A stretch of 64,000 bases of DNA, from the NCBI GenBank assembly GCA_030280995.1, contig JASXTE010000002.1, forward strand, positions 36,453,183 to 36,517,182, written 5' to 3'. Both the position numbers and the translations under genes were made by a program. Source of the DNA: Hemileia vastatrix. Taxonomy: Eukaryota; Basidiomycota; Pucciniomycetes; Pucciniales; Zaghouaniaceae. Shown here in pieces: positions 35,493 through 46,375 of the stretch (position 1 is the stretch's first letter; every line of letters starts with the position of its first letter). Below the pieces are notes generated by a model. The model ran no database searches, was not told the origin of the DNA, and saw nothing but the letters and a program-made list of their open reading frames with translations.

Positions 35493-35628
35493 TAGACTTA
35501 ATTAATCAAGTATAGATCAAATGAATATATATATAATATAATGACAATAATATTAAAAGCAATGAATCAACTACAAGGACATCAATGAGAAATAACATAG
35601 ATATACACACAAATCATAGTCTCACAAA

Positions 35629-35674
<46 letters not shown>

Positions 35675-35881
35675 AAACATATTTTTAAAATGGGCATCAA
35701 TCAATCAATCAATCAAAAAAAAAAAAAAAGAAACTACATCAATGAAAAAGTCAATTACTAAATTATGAGCAATAAGACAGATAAGACACAAAAGAAAAAG
35801 AAAAAAAAACTTGAAAAGAGCGTATTGATAATAAAAAAAGTCAAAAAATTAATAAAATAACGAATGAAATGGATATGATAT

Positions 35882-35921
<40 letters not shown>

Positions 35922-36348
35922 AAACTAAAATTAAACATGTTGCAAATTATAATTTAAAATCAGAATTTGAGCATTTCAAGATGATGAATGACGGACTAAA
36001 GAAAATAAAAAATAAAAAGACTTTTCAAAAATATCTCCTCATCAAGCCGTAATATTTATACAAAATATATATATATAATGTCATTAGACAAGTAAATAAA
36101 AGATGAAACCATACTAATCAGAAAGTCACGTTCTGACTATTGCCGGCTCAATTCAAATGTGGGATATTAGCATGAAAGAGATGTATATTCATGCCTTGTA
36201 AGACATCGGACAACAACGTCTGTTAAGTAAACATGAGAAGTTGAAAATGAAAGGAATCAATGGAGAGCGATACATGAGGATAGCTGTTGTTTGACTAAAA
36301 AATTGATCTATGAGATATTATGAGACTCTTGATCAGCCGAAAAAAAAG

Positions 36349-36380
<32 letters not shown>

Positions 36381-36467
36381 GACTGACACTTTTTTCTATA
36401 GTTTCAAAAATACTAGCAACTATTGTTTGAATAAAAAAAAAAAAAAAAAGTACCCAACACGCCATCT
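35011..36467. repeat. Microsatellite-rich spacer, no gene seen
   Basis: (AC)n at 35021-35045, A-rich run at 35157-35205, (CA)n(TA)n at 35458-35492, pure A runs at 35642-35672 (31) and 35884-35919 (36), (CAAT)n at 35698-35715, and A-rich runs at 36341-36376 and 36433-36449. The short ORFs here are translations of these runs. Confidence 0.7.
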
Positions 36468-38458
36468 TCAGACAATTAAGCACCCACAGCAAGCCTTTCT
36501 TACAGATGATCTATCATGAGTGTCTGCATCGAGGTGAGGTCGTTCCCATTCAGCTCTTGAGTCAAGTTCTGTCTTGTAAGTAACTTGGACTTCAGGAGGT
36601 GGAGATAAAGTCTCAGCTTCCTCAACCACATGCTCAACGTGGGTATGGATTTCCTGTTGTGGGCGGGATTGCTTTGGCGAAGGTTCCGTTGAATGATATC
36701 TTGCAGCACTGAGACGGTGACTTTGTGGAGAAGATTGGTGGAAAGACGATGAGTAGGGAGAGGAGTACATGGGGCTTGGACGTTGTTTAGAGGGAGACAC
36801 TTTGGTCTCTTCAGTTGTCACTACCGAGACGCGTTGTTTATCTTCGATTGGTGGGTCAACTGAAGGAACATTTTCGGAAGAATGATGTGCTTCAGACTCA
36901 TGATAGGCCGATTGTTCATCAAAGGTTTGATTTGAAGAAAATATTTCTTCTTGGCGAATTTCCAATGACGAAGGATTATTCTCAATAGGAAGTAGATCAG
37001 CTTGAACAGTTTCAGGAATCTGTTTGTTGTTAGGTTCCAAGTTGGGTTGCGGCGGCGATTCCACTTTTCTACGCTCTTGACTGAACTTGCGCATCAATTT
37101 GGGCAAGACATTATTTGAGGACTCCCACTCAGCAAAATTGTTGAGTAATATTGAAGAGTTATCTGTGCTACCTGTGGCCTGAGCCTCCCCATTAGAAACA
37201 TCATTCGAATCGGGAGCTGCCAAAAATCGATGTTGTTTTTCAAGTTGACGAGCAACAGCCGGCAAAACCAAGTCATCATAACTGGGTTCAACTCCAGTAC
37301 TGGGATCTACGCGGTAAATTTTAGGAGATGGATCCATAGTCCAAGGAGGCAAAGGAGTATCAATAAGAGAGCCAGCCGAAAGACTTCTTGGTCTGCTAGG
37401 TGGAGCAGATCGCTTGGGGGCAGATTTTGACGGAGCTTTAGGACCGGCAGAATCCTTGCGGGTCGTAGTGACAGTGGTAGTTCGAGTAGAAGGAGAAGAG
37501 GCCATGCGGGGTTTGGGAGCTCCAGGTTGAAGACTGGTCATACTTCCTTGAGTAAGTGTCCGTGAGCGAACCTTGGGTAAACGGTGAGACGGATAGGGAG
37601 CAGAGACAGGAGGAGCAGAAACAGGCTCAGATACAGTTGACACGGGAGGAGGGCGAATCTTGGGTTCATTAGTGATTGATGTTTTAGGTTGTTCAGTGCT
37701 TTTAACTGATTTTTTTCTGCCAGATAACACGTTTGATGTTATAGGAGGCTGCTCAGACGGCCGAGAGAGCTGGAAAGAAGACGAAGGCGAAGAAAAATCA
37801 TGGGCATTGATGAAAGGATGTTCACCAGACTGAGAAGAAGTACGTGGCTTTTGAGGAATACGACTTTTAGAAGGAGTTTCGGGAGGAATGATGTGTGAAT
37901 GGGTAGAATGAGGATCGTTGGAGTTGAGATGAGCAATAGATGGACGACGACGAGAAGAAGATGGCTGAGAGGAAGGAGGATTGAAGTCAGGATGTGAATC
38001 AGTGGAATGGACATGCTGGAACGCGTAGGGAATGGTAGGAGAGTGGTGAATGGGATCAGAAGCCGAGGGTAAACTGAAAGCAGAAGGAACAGGAGATGAA
38101 GAGAAATGATTGAGGCCGGGAAGACTGGGGCTTGAGGATTTGTTAGTCCTAGCGCGTGATCTACGGGAGACGAGTTCAGGAGCGATGGGGAGCCTGAGGA
38201 AGAAAGAAAAGGATGAATTGGAAGAGATAGAGTGCCAAAAGACAAGAAGCAACGCAACTGAAGTAAATCCTCGAGATTATCCTCCGGAAGGACGACGTTA
38301 GCGACCTTGAGACGCTCTTCCAACAAAGAGTCTTCAATGTCAGTCCTGGACTTGAAGTTCTTATGGTCAGAAGGATCGATGTGCCTTCTGCGAGACTCCA
38401 AGACAGGATGGGTATGGACAATGGACGTTGAAGATCCGCCAGCCGGGGACGAAAACAT
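36468..38458 (-). CDS. Proline/serine-rich protein with C-terminal CaaX box (2 exons)
   Basis: Exon 1 is 38458-38259 and exon 2 is 38193-36468, joined over a 65-bp intron with acceptor CAG and an unusual GTTGCG donor; the join keeps frame and gives 641 residues. It starts MFSSPAGG. An acidic/leucine segment (LPEDNLEDLLQLP) spans the splice. Most of the protein is low-complexity Pro, Ser, Thr and Arg, likely disordered, with two better structured spots (PPWTMDPSPKIYRVDP and LPKLMRKFSQERR). The last residues KACCGCLIV end in a CaaX motif (CLIV) preceded by three more cysteines, so prenylation plus palmitoylation and membrane attachment are predicted. I do not recognise the family. CpG content marks it as a host gene. 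It lies 260 bp downstream of BST1 on the same strand. Confidence 0.7.
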
Positions 38459-38718
38459 GGCAAAGAATGAGCGACACGGGCAGACTTTGAGCGCCCAAAG
38501 ACCTGCCAATATGCATATCCATATCTCACCCTGCAAGCCTCCTCTGCCTCAGCCCACTTGCGCCCCGCCCAGCACGTCACTCCACTCCACTCTCACCAGC
38601 CACCAGCCACCAGCCATGACTCACAAGATCGCTCATTGAATTCTCATTCTTGGTCTTACTCTCCCCTCTATCCTCTAACCATCTCCCTCCCTTACACCCT
38701 CTCCCTCCCTTGCTAGTC

Positions 38719-39571
38719 CTATGTTTCCTTCGCTTTGCTTGTATCTACTCCTTCATTTGCAAACATCTCCCCTCCAAAAACACTCAGTAAAAGAAAGACA
38801 ATGTTAAAGCAATCAATCATTCTGTATGTCTGCCGGATTCCGTACAACATGCCATAAAGACCTGTCACAAAAAGTGCCACTTCTATAACTTTCCATCCTA
38901 CTCTGCTCATCCGTTAATTTGTTTGCGTTGGTTACATATAACAACAATCTCTTATCAGCTTGACTTTCATTCATCAATCATTAAGGTTAACTCACTTTCT
39001 TTGAGTCCCTCCAACACCCTTCCAAAAGCTTGATTCAACAGTTGCTTCAATCCAAACCATATAGCCTACCAACCTTAAAACATTATGGTCAGATGACATG
39101 GGCTCCAGCCAACCTACCATCAAGTTTCGTATCCACACCACCAAAATTTGAACGTTCCCTGGCAAAAGCCATAACATGATCAAAAGAGTAGTAAAGTTGT
39201 AATGAAATCGATTCAAATCCATCTTGCTCTCCAAAATTCTGGTGGTAGATATCATACTAGAATCTATTAAACTTTCCTAAAATGTGTATCAATCATGAAC
39301 CAAAAAATAAAAAAAATAAAAAATAAAGATAGAAACGTTATTGATGAACGAAAAAGTAGCTTCAATACCCATAATAGTGGATAATCACTTACTTGACCAA
39401 TTATCAACTTCACCAACGAACCAAATGTTGTCGACACATGGAGAAAAGTTAAGATTAAAAATGCAAATTGCTGGGGAGCGAAGAATGTAATGAAAACTAC
39501 AAGTCCCACGCTGCGTAATAACCGTAATCTGGACCAATATTTCCCAAAATTGTTTTGACTAGAAGAAACAA

Positions 39572-39619
<48 letters not shown>

Positions 39620-39692
39620 TTATGTTAGCATTCATAATATGATGGTGGGTAAATATATCTTATACATCAATACGTGTTTATATCTGCTGATT

Positions 39693-39762
<70 letters not shown>

Positions 39763-42418
39763 AACCGTGACCATTTAAACATACCGAGCGTTTCTAAAAT
39801 GTTTCTTGTCTAGGTTAGGATATCTAACCCTGATCCATAGACGAGCCAGTCCCAGCAAGAAGCAATATAACGCAAGATATCCAGTGACCACACATCCAGT
39901 AGCAAAACATATCAGCCCACATACTATAATCACAAATCCAGGATCTTGGTAGCCCACTCCAAAGTCTCTCAGCCAAACTGGAAAATCTTTCACCCAGGTT
40001 TGTCTTCCAAACATAATCTCTTGACCAAAAAAATCATGATCAAGCATAAACATTTGAACCAATATCATCACAACGAACAAAAAAAGCGATATGAATAGAT
40101 ACTTCTTGATGATATGTTGCATTGCAAAGCCAAATGATTGAAAAACCCCCGTTCTTGAATACCTGCTGATTTGAAATTGAAATGCTATACTGATGATCGA
40201 AAGAGGTAAGGATATGATAGCCATTCTGAAACGTAGAAACAATTTGGCTAAACTAGCTATCGGGTTAAGTGATATGTGCAATGTGAATGGTGAAGGTGAA
40301 GCGCAAGCTAAACGGGTATCAAACCAAAATTGTAAGCCAGAGAAGTTGTTCATCAAACCGTATGGTTTAGATACAAAAGCACTCGAAAAATGTGAATCAA
40401 TCTGAACTGATCGAACATGGGGATAAAATTTGGACTCGATCAAAGTGTGCCAACGAAGAAGAGGTGCAAATGAAAAGGGAAGCTCGGAGAACTGCTCATA
40501 GCACTCAGGATAAATGAGCTTAAGATTAAATGCCAATGATGAGATTTTGATTGCAGGGATGGATACAGATGACGATAGAGTGTTTGAGAAATTGAGGGGT
40601 AGAATAATTTCGACTGCACGAGAAAACATCAGATGGGATAATGATGTTTTGATTTCCAGTGCAGGGTTGTGGGAGGGTTGAATAGATATTTCAGCTAATA
40701 AAAATGATTTTTCATTCCCAACCACTTCTTGCTCTACACGAATTATTTCAATCATAACCATCACTGGTAATTGATCTTGAACTTTGATATCTTTTAAGCT
40801 GAGCTCAGCATAAGTAAACACATCGTCAACCTCATAATCATCTTCTGGTCCAGGGCTGCTTGGTGGCCTTGAATGAAATCGTGAACTGGGTAAGATTCTT
40901 AAACAATCTGGTGGAATAGATCGACAAGAGTTCAGAACATTGCAAACTAAAATATTCAGTTGACCTGCTGGTAAGCTGGTGAGAAGTTTGAAATAGAGAT
41001 TGGTTGAAATGTGTGGAATAGATACCACATGACAGCCAATCATTTGGAACCCACTTATTGCCAACTGTCCAACTGAGGAGGTTTGACAAGTCTTAGGCTC
41101 TTTAAATTTCCCACCTTCTAGCCGTGAAGGGGTAGCAAAATTTTCCACTCCACTCAAAAGATGAGATGAAAGAATCTGCATCCTTTGTGAAAGGATATGG
41201 GTTTGTTCAGGACGAGTAGCATTACTAATATTGAGTAATGCTTTTGCCAAAACCTTTCTGAGCTGATCGCACCACATAATTGCCAAATGGTCAACAGGAG
41301 TCCAAACATTTGGGATACTTGTTGTGAATGTAGTGAATCCATGGCTAGCCGGAACTAGAGTTAGAATGGAGGCCGAGTCTGAAGAAATGGTGGAGTCAGA
41401 TGTGCCACCAGCAATAGAAATGAGCACCAGTTGATCAAGATGACTATCATTTGTCATTTTGGATGTTTGACGGGTGAGTAGAGTGCTGTAAGATTGTCGC
41501 CAGTAGTGATTAACATCATGATAAATGTCTTCCAGCCCAACATCCAGAGTGATGGGAGGAATGGTATGAGGAGTACTGAGCGTAATGATGGTGTTGATGG
41601 ACTGGCTCTGATAATTGGGCATTCTGATCATTTTACGTGCTACGATGCCACCCATGGAATGAGCAAGGATGATGACAGCTTTTGGTGAAGGCCAAGATGA
41701 CTCCCTCCGCGTCCGACGATACAAAGAAAGAATGTATCGAATAGCATCATTAGCATATTCTGCCTGTTCCAGAAGAGTGGCTCCATGGAGCGCCGAAAGA
41801 TCCTCATTGAAGTCAACCGTGAAAAAATCAAGACCTTGAAGAGGACCGTCAACATACCGTTCCCGTCTCTGGCCTGGTCTGAAGAAAAACTCTCGGCAGG
41901 CTGCTGATGCAATCGAGCGAACTTGACGAAAAGAGCCTGCGTTGCCAGGGATGAAGAGCACTGGGGTTCCTGCAGGCTACAAACCACTTCAGCTCAACGA
42001 TTCCCCCCTTCAGCTAGACAACAACAATCCTGCTGATTTCCTCAGAACAAATAATATTGATCTTTCTTACCTCAAGTTTGGGCTCCCATCCTTCCTCTCG
42101 ATAGAAATACAATTTATATTTATTAGCTAGCCTACTCCAGTCCCTACTATTGAACTCTTTCAGTGGCAGATATCCTGGACTCATCCATGCCATCCTACAT
42201 CTTCCTGCACCTTTTCCCATCGCTCCTCCCCGGCAGTCACCCGCTGCACCTACTGACGCACCTTCAAACTTGTCCAAGTCTCGCGCTTTAGATGACTCTG
42301 TCATGGAAGTGAAGATCAGTCTCCATACAATCAGTGTCCCAATAAATAGAACCACCAATTGTTTTGAGAACCCAAATTCCTGTATCTGCATGCCAGTCTC
42401 CAAAAAATTGTCGACCAC
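38719..42418 (-). CDS. BST1: GPI inositol-deacylase (BST1/PGAP1 family), 5 exons
   Basis: Exons 42418-42071, 41976-39785, 39558-39393, 39276-38996 and 38902-38719 join in frame to 1056 residues, the size expected (yeast Bst1 about 1030). Every intron is GT-AG (GTAAGA, GTATGT, GTAAGT, GTGAGT donors). An N-terminal membrane anchor (LVVLFIGTLIVW) is followed by CRMAWMSP. The lipase domain carries VLFIPGNAGS, the nucleophile Ser in AHSMGG (about residue 223), LSTPH and the probable catalytic His in DHLAIMW. The C-terminus has several membrane spans, including FFAPQQFAFLIL (exon 3) and LLIMLWLLPGNVQILVVWI (exon 4). The enzyme removes the acyl chain from GPI inositol in the ER, needed for GPI-protein export. 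An in-frame stop at 39775 is simply intron read-through. It is likely functional. Confidence 0.9.
39559..39784 (-). other. BST1 intron 2 with 61-T run and (TA)n/(TG)n
   Basis: Donor GTATGT at 39784-39779, acceptor TCTAG ending at 39559. On the plus strand 39694-39754 is pure T, and (TA)n(TG)n lies at 39575-39620. Splicing restores RNA(R)QNNFGKYW in frame. Confidence 0.75.
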
Positions 42419-42857
42419 AGGTCAATAGCGGGTTTGTTAATCAAATCCAGATGATAGGGTGGATAAGTCAGTTTCGAAATATCAGCTTGGAGATGTGGTC
42501 TGGTATCAAGTCAACAGTCTCCCTTAATTTCAGAATGATGTTGTTCAAAACTGAGGACACCACTGGCTGAGAATGACCTGAAGGCTGAATGACCGCGAGA
42601 CAGCAGGATAAGACAGACTAAGATGCCAGAAGGTAATGGTGAGACGGGAATAAACTTTCTATGATGCAAGCTGTAACAGTGCAAGAAGGTTGAATATGAA
42701 GTGCAGGTTTCTTGAGTGGGGCCAGAGACAAGACAAAAGGTAATCAATTCCTGACAATTTACTACTTGTAGAATACAAATTGTGTGAATTATTATAAACC
42801 AAATCAAAAATACTAAAGGCCTACCATGCAACTCAAGTGTGACTATATCCACTGCAA
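42419..42857. other. Upstream region of BST1, with one doubtful minus-strand ORF
   Basis: Contains the BST1 promoter. A 113-codon ORF (42852-42511, minus) begins with a hydrophobic stretch (FLIWFIIIHTICILQVV) followed by seven cysteines in all. It could encode a small secreted protein, but there is no codon-usage or homology support, so it is not called as a gene. Confidence 0.4.
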
Positions 42858-43163
42858 CCCCTTATCAATGTTGACTGATACGCAATTAAATTAATTGCAG
42901 ATAAAAATCATTATACCCCAATTATCTTCTGCAATTATTTTTGCTAATAATTGGGTTATTAGACCTTTTATGTGTCAATGTTCACTTCTATCCAACATTT
43001 TTATCCTCAATTTTTCATAACCACATCTTGGACAACTTTCTGGATGTGCCAGCCTCCCTACTTTGCTGCACACTCCCATCCTGTCTATTCATTCTATCTG
43101 TTCAAAACCCCTCCCCATCTCATCTGTTTATTTCTTCTCCTTTTCATCTTCAAATATCTCAAC

Positions 43164-44452
43164 ATGCCTCATCATCATAGATCTTCTCAAAGGCAGCCTT
43201 CCCCCAGTTGTTCTTCAAATTGCACTACTACTTCTTTCCCCTGCTCAGCTGAGAAATCAAAGACCATTCAATTAAAAAAAGATGATCATCTCATTCTTAT
43301 CAACTGGCTGAAAACTAAATCTCACTACAATTCTTGTTTTGGTACTGAAAATGCAACTAAAGTAGGATGGCCCCCTGCATCAAAAATTAATGGTTATCTA
43401 CTAATAGCCAATGAATTACGGAATAAGACCAAGGGAAGGATAGATCTTTTACCTAAACAGATGTCTGAATGTTTCAAGCATTACCAAGCCAAACACAAGA
43501 AGGCAAAGACTCTTTCATCTTCCACTGGTTTTGGTATTACCGACATTGATATCAGTAAGGGCATAAAATCCATAGATGATAAACTTAAATCTTTAGGTCC
43601 TTACCTTAAAGAGATGGATGCTATTTTTAAAGAGCAAGCTGATGTTAATCCTGCAAACATGTTGGATGGTGAAGATGCCATCTCCAAACATGATGTCAAA
43701 AAAAATCTTTTCCCATCCTCTTCCTCCACTCAAGCCTTCCCTGTTCTAAATTCAACAAATCTAGATAGCTTTTCTATAGATCCTTATGGTGATTTAAACC
43801 AACTCAATATAAATCAAGTTTGTTTTTTTCTTTTATCTTACCAATTCTTTTTTTTTATTTACATATTCTTATTTCTAAGAAGGCTGAAGAACAAACACAG
43901 GAGCCACAATCAACTGAGTCTGAAGCCAGTGACAATGATGAGGAGAAAAATGTGACCTTGAACAAAAAGCAAAGGGCTTCAAGTAGTCTAAATTTCCACT
44001 CTCAAAGAAGACAAAAAAGTGATACTTCATCTCAAACCCCTTTTTCTTCTATCAAAGAATTTTTGGAGAAACATGATGCTGGTAAGTGATACTATACCTC
44101 TTAATACTTTACTTTGCTTTTCTTCTACTTTTTGTTAATATTTCTTATCACTCTAGAACAAGTGAAAGTTGCTAAAGAGACTCTAAAGTTTGAAAAGAAA
44201 AAATACAAGCTCTCTTTAAGGAGGGATGACAGAGTACATGAATTGGAAGAGAGGAAGTATGAGCTCTCTTTATGGCAGGATGGTAGGGCACAAGACTTGG
44301 AGATGAAGAAATTCAAGCTAACTCTTAGTATGGAAAAATCAAAGAAAGAGGAGAAAACAATCAAGCATCAAAACTTAATGAAACTGATGAAATTTAAGCA
44401 TGATCTCAAAGAAAATCCCAAGAAGAATTTTTTTTTTAATAGAATGTGTTAA
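43164..44452 (+). CDS. Myb/SANT-like plus coiled-coil transposon protein (intact, 3 exons)
   Basis: Exons 43164-43817, 43880-44081 and 44157-44452, with introns of 62 and 75 bp (GTTTGT...AAG, GTAAGT...TAG), join in frame to 383 residues without a stop. Residues about 30-125 form a Myb/SANT-like DNA-binding region (LKKDDHLILINWLKTK, KVGWPPASKINGY, YQAKHKKAKTLSSSTGFG) of the kind that partners PIF/Harbinger nucleases. An acidic linker follows, then a coiled coil with two and a part copies of an 18-residue repeat (YKLSLRRDDRVHELEER). By analogy with known PIF/Harbinger systems it binds the element ends and brings in the nuclease. The upstream ORF extension to 42972 matches other copies at DNA level only and is taken as 5' UTR. 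It is the only intact gene of the element. Confidence 0.7.
44201..44308 (+). repeat. 54-bp tandem repeat in the coiled-coil exon (H5)
   Basis: Two full 54-bp units plus a partial third, encoding 18-residue repeats K(Y/F)xLSL...DDR..ELEE. The H7 copy has four full units plus a partial one. Confidence 0.85.
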
Positions 44453-45107
44453 AGCCAATAAATCTTATGAGGAAATTGAATTTTTAATGAAATTTTTTGA
44501 TGACTAGTTTTTTTTATTTCTTACACACTTCAGCTATTCATAAGTATTTTTACATAAAATTTTACAATAATTTCTTGTAGTTCATTACTCTATCCATCAT
44601 TAGTTGAATTTTTGTATTTTAATGTTAAACATTCTTTTTTTAAATAAAATTTTCATGTCTCCTTTGAAAATTTGATGATCCCCCACCCCTGGATTTTTTT
44701 GAAGTAAAAGGTGGGTATCAACAAAATTTTTACAAATCTTCAATTTTAAATGTCAGATTTGAAAATTTGGCAATAACCCCCCTGCATTTTATTGAAGTAA
44801 GGGGTGGGAGTCATCAAAATTTAATATAATTACATAAATTAATATATAAACAACTAATATATACCAATTCCCCTAGTTTTAAAGTAATGACAATTCCTCT
44901 AGCCAAAATGCAGATAAAATCTAGAAATTAATGTTTGGGACTTTCCACAAGTGTATGCCAGAGGAACCTCATGAAACAAATAAATGTTGTCATGATTACC
45001 ATTTATACAACACAAGGTCATTGGCCCATTACTTTACTTTAGGAATTTGATATATAAGAGTTATTTATAAAAGAAATTATGAAAAAATAAAATATATTTG
45101 ATGACTC
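44453..45107. other. Convergent intergenic region of H5
   Basis: Lies between the stop of the Myb/coiled-coil gene and the stop of the Tet-like gene. It contains two copies of a GTATCA.CAAAATTT / CAGATTTGAAAATT.GG block and matches 22140-22590 in H3. No gene. Confidence 0.6.
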
Positions 45108-45495
45108 TACTCATCCCCATACTTTTTTGATCTACTTAAAGTTTTTTTATATTTGGTAAATTTATCTTCTTTTTTTACCTTGTTTATTTGGTGTAATAAT
45201 CTTTGATTGATTTGAAAAGAACATCCAAAATGTGAGAACTCTTGACAAGATTCCAAGCCAGGTGGAGCTTTGGTCATGTGGTGATGATCCTGAGAAGATT
45301 TTTAAACTATTTTGATAATTCCATTTCCCAAACCAAAATCAATCATGCACTGATGGTCTAGAAAATATGACCCATGTCCTTTGACTTTAGCTGGAGATGG
45401 TATTGGTTGGCCAGTTATCAGATTGATATATGATAAAATTTCAAAAGTAAGAAAATTGGTGTCATTCCTATTGATATGAATCTTATTGTGGAATC

Positions 45496-46298
45496 TGTCA
45501 CGCGCCACGTGACACTTGAGGCAAAAGCAGCTCATTAAATCAATATTAAGGGGCTCAAATCCATACTCGAAGCGCAGAAAGAAATTTTCCATAGCAACTG
45601 CGACTTTCCTTTGAGTATTTGCTATTCAACCGCGCTAGTCTTAACTCTAAATCTAAATTAGTCAATTTCTCAATAGTGTGTCTTAGTCTTTTTCTCAATA
45701 AGTGACGCACAGCGCAATAATCAATATAATAGTACATTAAAAGGTTTATTAAATGTCTGTGGGTTATGAAGGGGTAGTGAGCATGGACGGAATGGTTAGT
45801 GAAGGATTAAGGGGTTAACGGATGTTAGTGAGGAGGGTCCAGGTGTAACGGATATATTTTAAATGGTTTGTGGTGTGCGGAATAGTGGATGGGTATGAGG
45901 TCAATGCGAGGAGGAGTAAAGGATATAAAAAGGGTTGGGTTTTTGGTTCGATATTCCTTAGAATTAAATTATAAAACGTATTTATAGTTAATAGTGGTAA
46001 AACTCTAAAGTGAAAATCATTATTATTGTATCTTTCTTTATTTTCTCAATAATCATTTCTAAATCCTAAATCTTTGATTGTTGATTTTCCAACCCTTTGT
46101 GAGATCTTGAGAATTTTAATATTACCTTTCAATTATATTAGAATCCTTCTCAAACATAACTCGAAGTAGTAGCTCTTCCTTCGAGGCATATTTGAATCAC
46201 TTCCTCAAACCATCCCTCTGTGCTTTGAAGAAGTATCTAAACCCTTCATCTCACTTGCAGGAACATCCTCGACCTTGTGCGTAGGTCGTCCAGTGACA
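45496..46298 (+). repeat. 5' LTR of element C
   Basis: 803 bp, TGTCA to TGACA. It contains the palindrome-like CACGCGCCACGTGAC at the left end and a TATA box at 45924. The minus-strand ORF that starts here (45592) is a chimera of LTR and Tet-like sequence. Confidence 0.95.
45924..45929 (+). promoter_or_regulatory. TATA box of element C
   Basis: TATAAA in GGATATAAAAAGGG. It lies 36 bp upstream of AGAATTAAATTATA, the segment complementary to the primer site, so transcription is predicted to start close to 45960. Confidence 0.65.
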
Positions 46299-46299
46299 G

Positions 46300-46313
46300 T
46301 ATAATTTAATTCT
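46300..46313 (+). other. Primer-binding site of element C (self-priming type)
   Basis: TATAATTTAATTCT begins one base after the LTR and is perfectly complementary over 14 nt to LTR positions 45960-45973, near the predicted RNA 5' end. This is the arrangement of Tf1/sushi-type elements, where the RNA start folds back as primer instead of a tRNA. Confidence 0.65.
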
Positions 46314-46375
46314 CTGTAGTTCTCATTCTTTGCACTACTACGTCCCTTTTCAGGTGTTTTCTCTAAATTCTTAAA

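Noticed and set aside
39775..41961. BST1 ending at the stop 39775
   Set aside because: The stop lies in an intron (GTATGT donor at 39784); downstream exons 39558-38719 continue the family's C-terminal membrane region in frame.
42972..43163. N-terminal extension of the H5 Myb/SANT protein
   Set aside because: Similarity with other copies is at DNA level only and frames differ; ATG at 43164 begins the conserved protein.
45302..45592. 96-codon minus ORF as a single gene
   Set aside because: Its first third is LTR sequence of element C and the rest is the Tet-like gene; the ORF was created by the insertion.
45944..45955. GGTTCGAT resembling a tRNA B box
   Set aside because: No matching A box or cloverleaf around it; it lies in the LTR next to the predicted transcript start.
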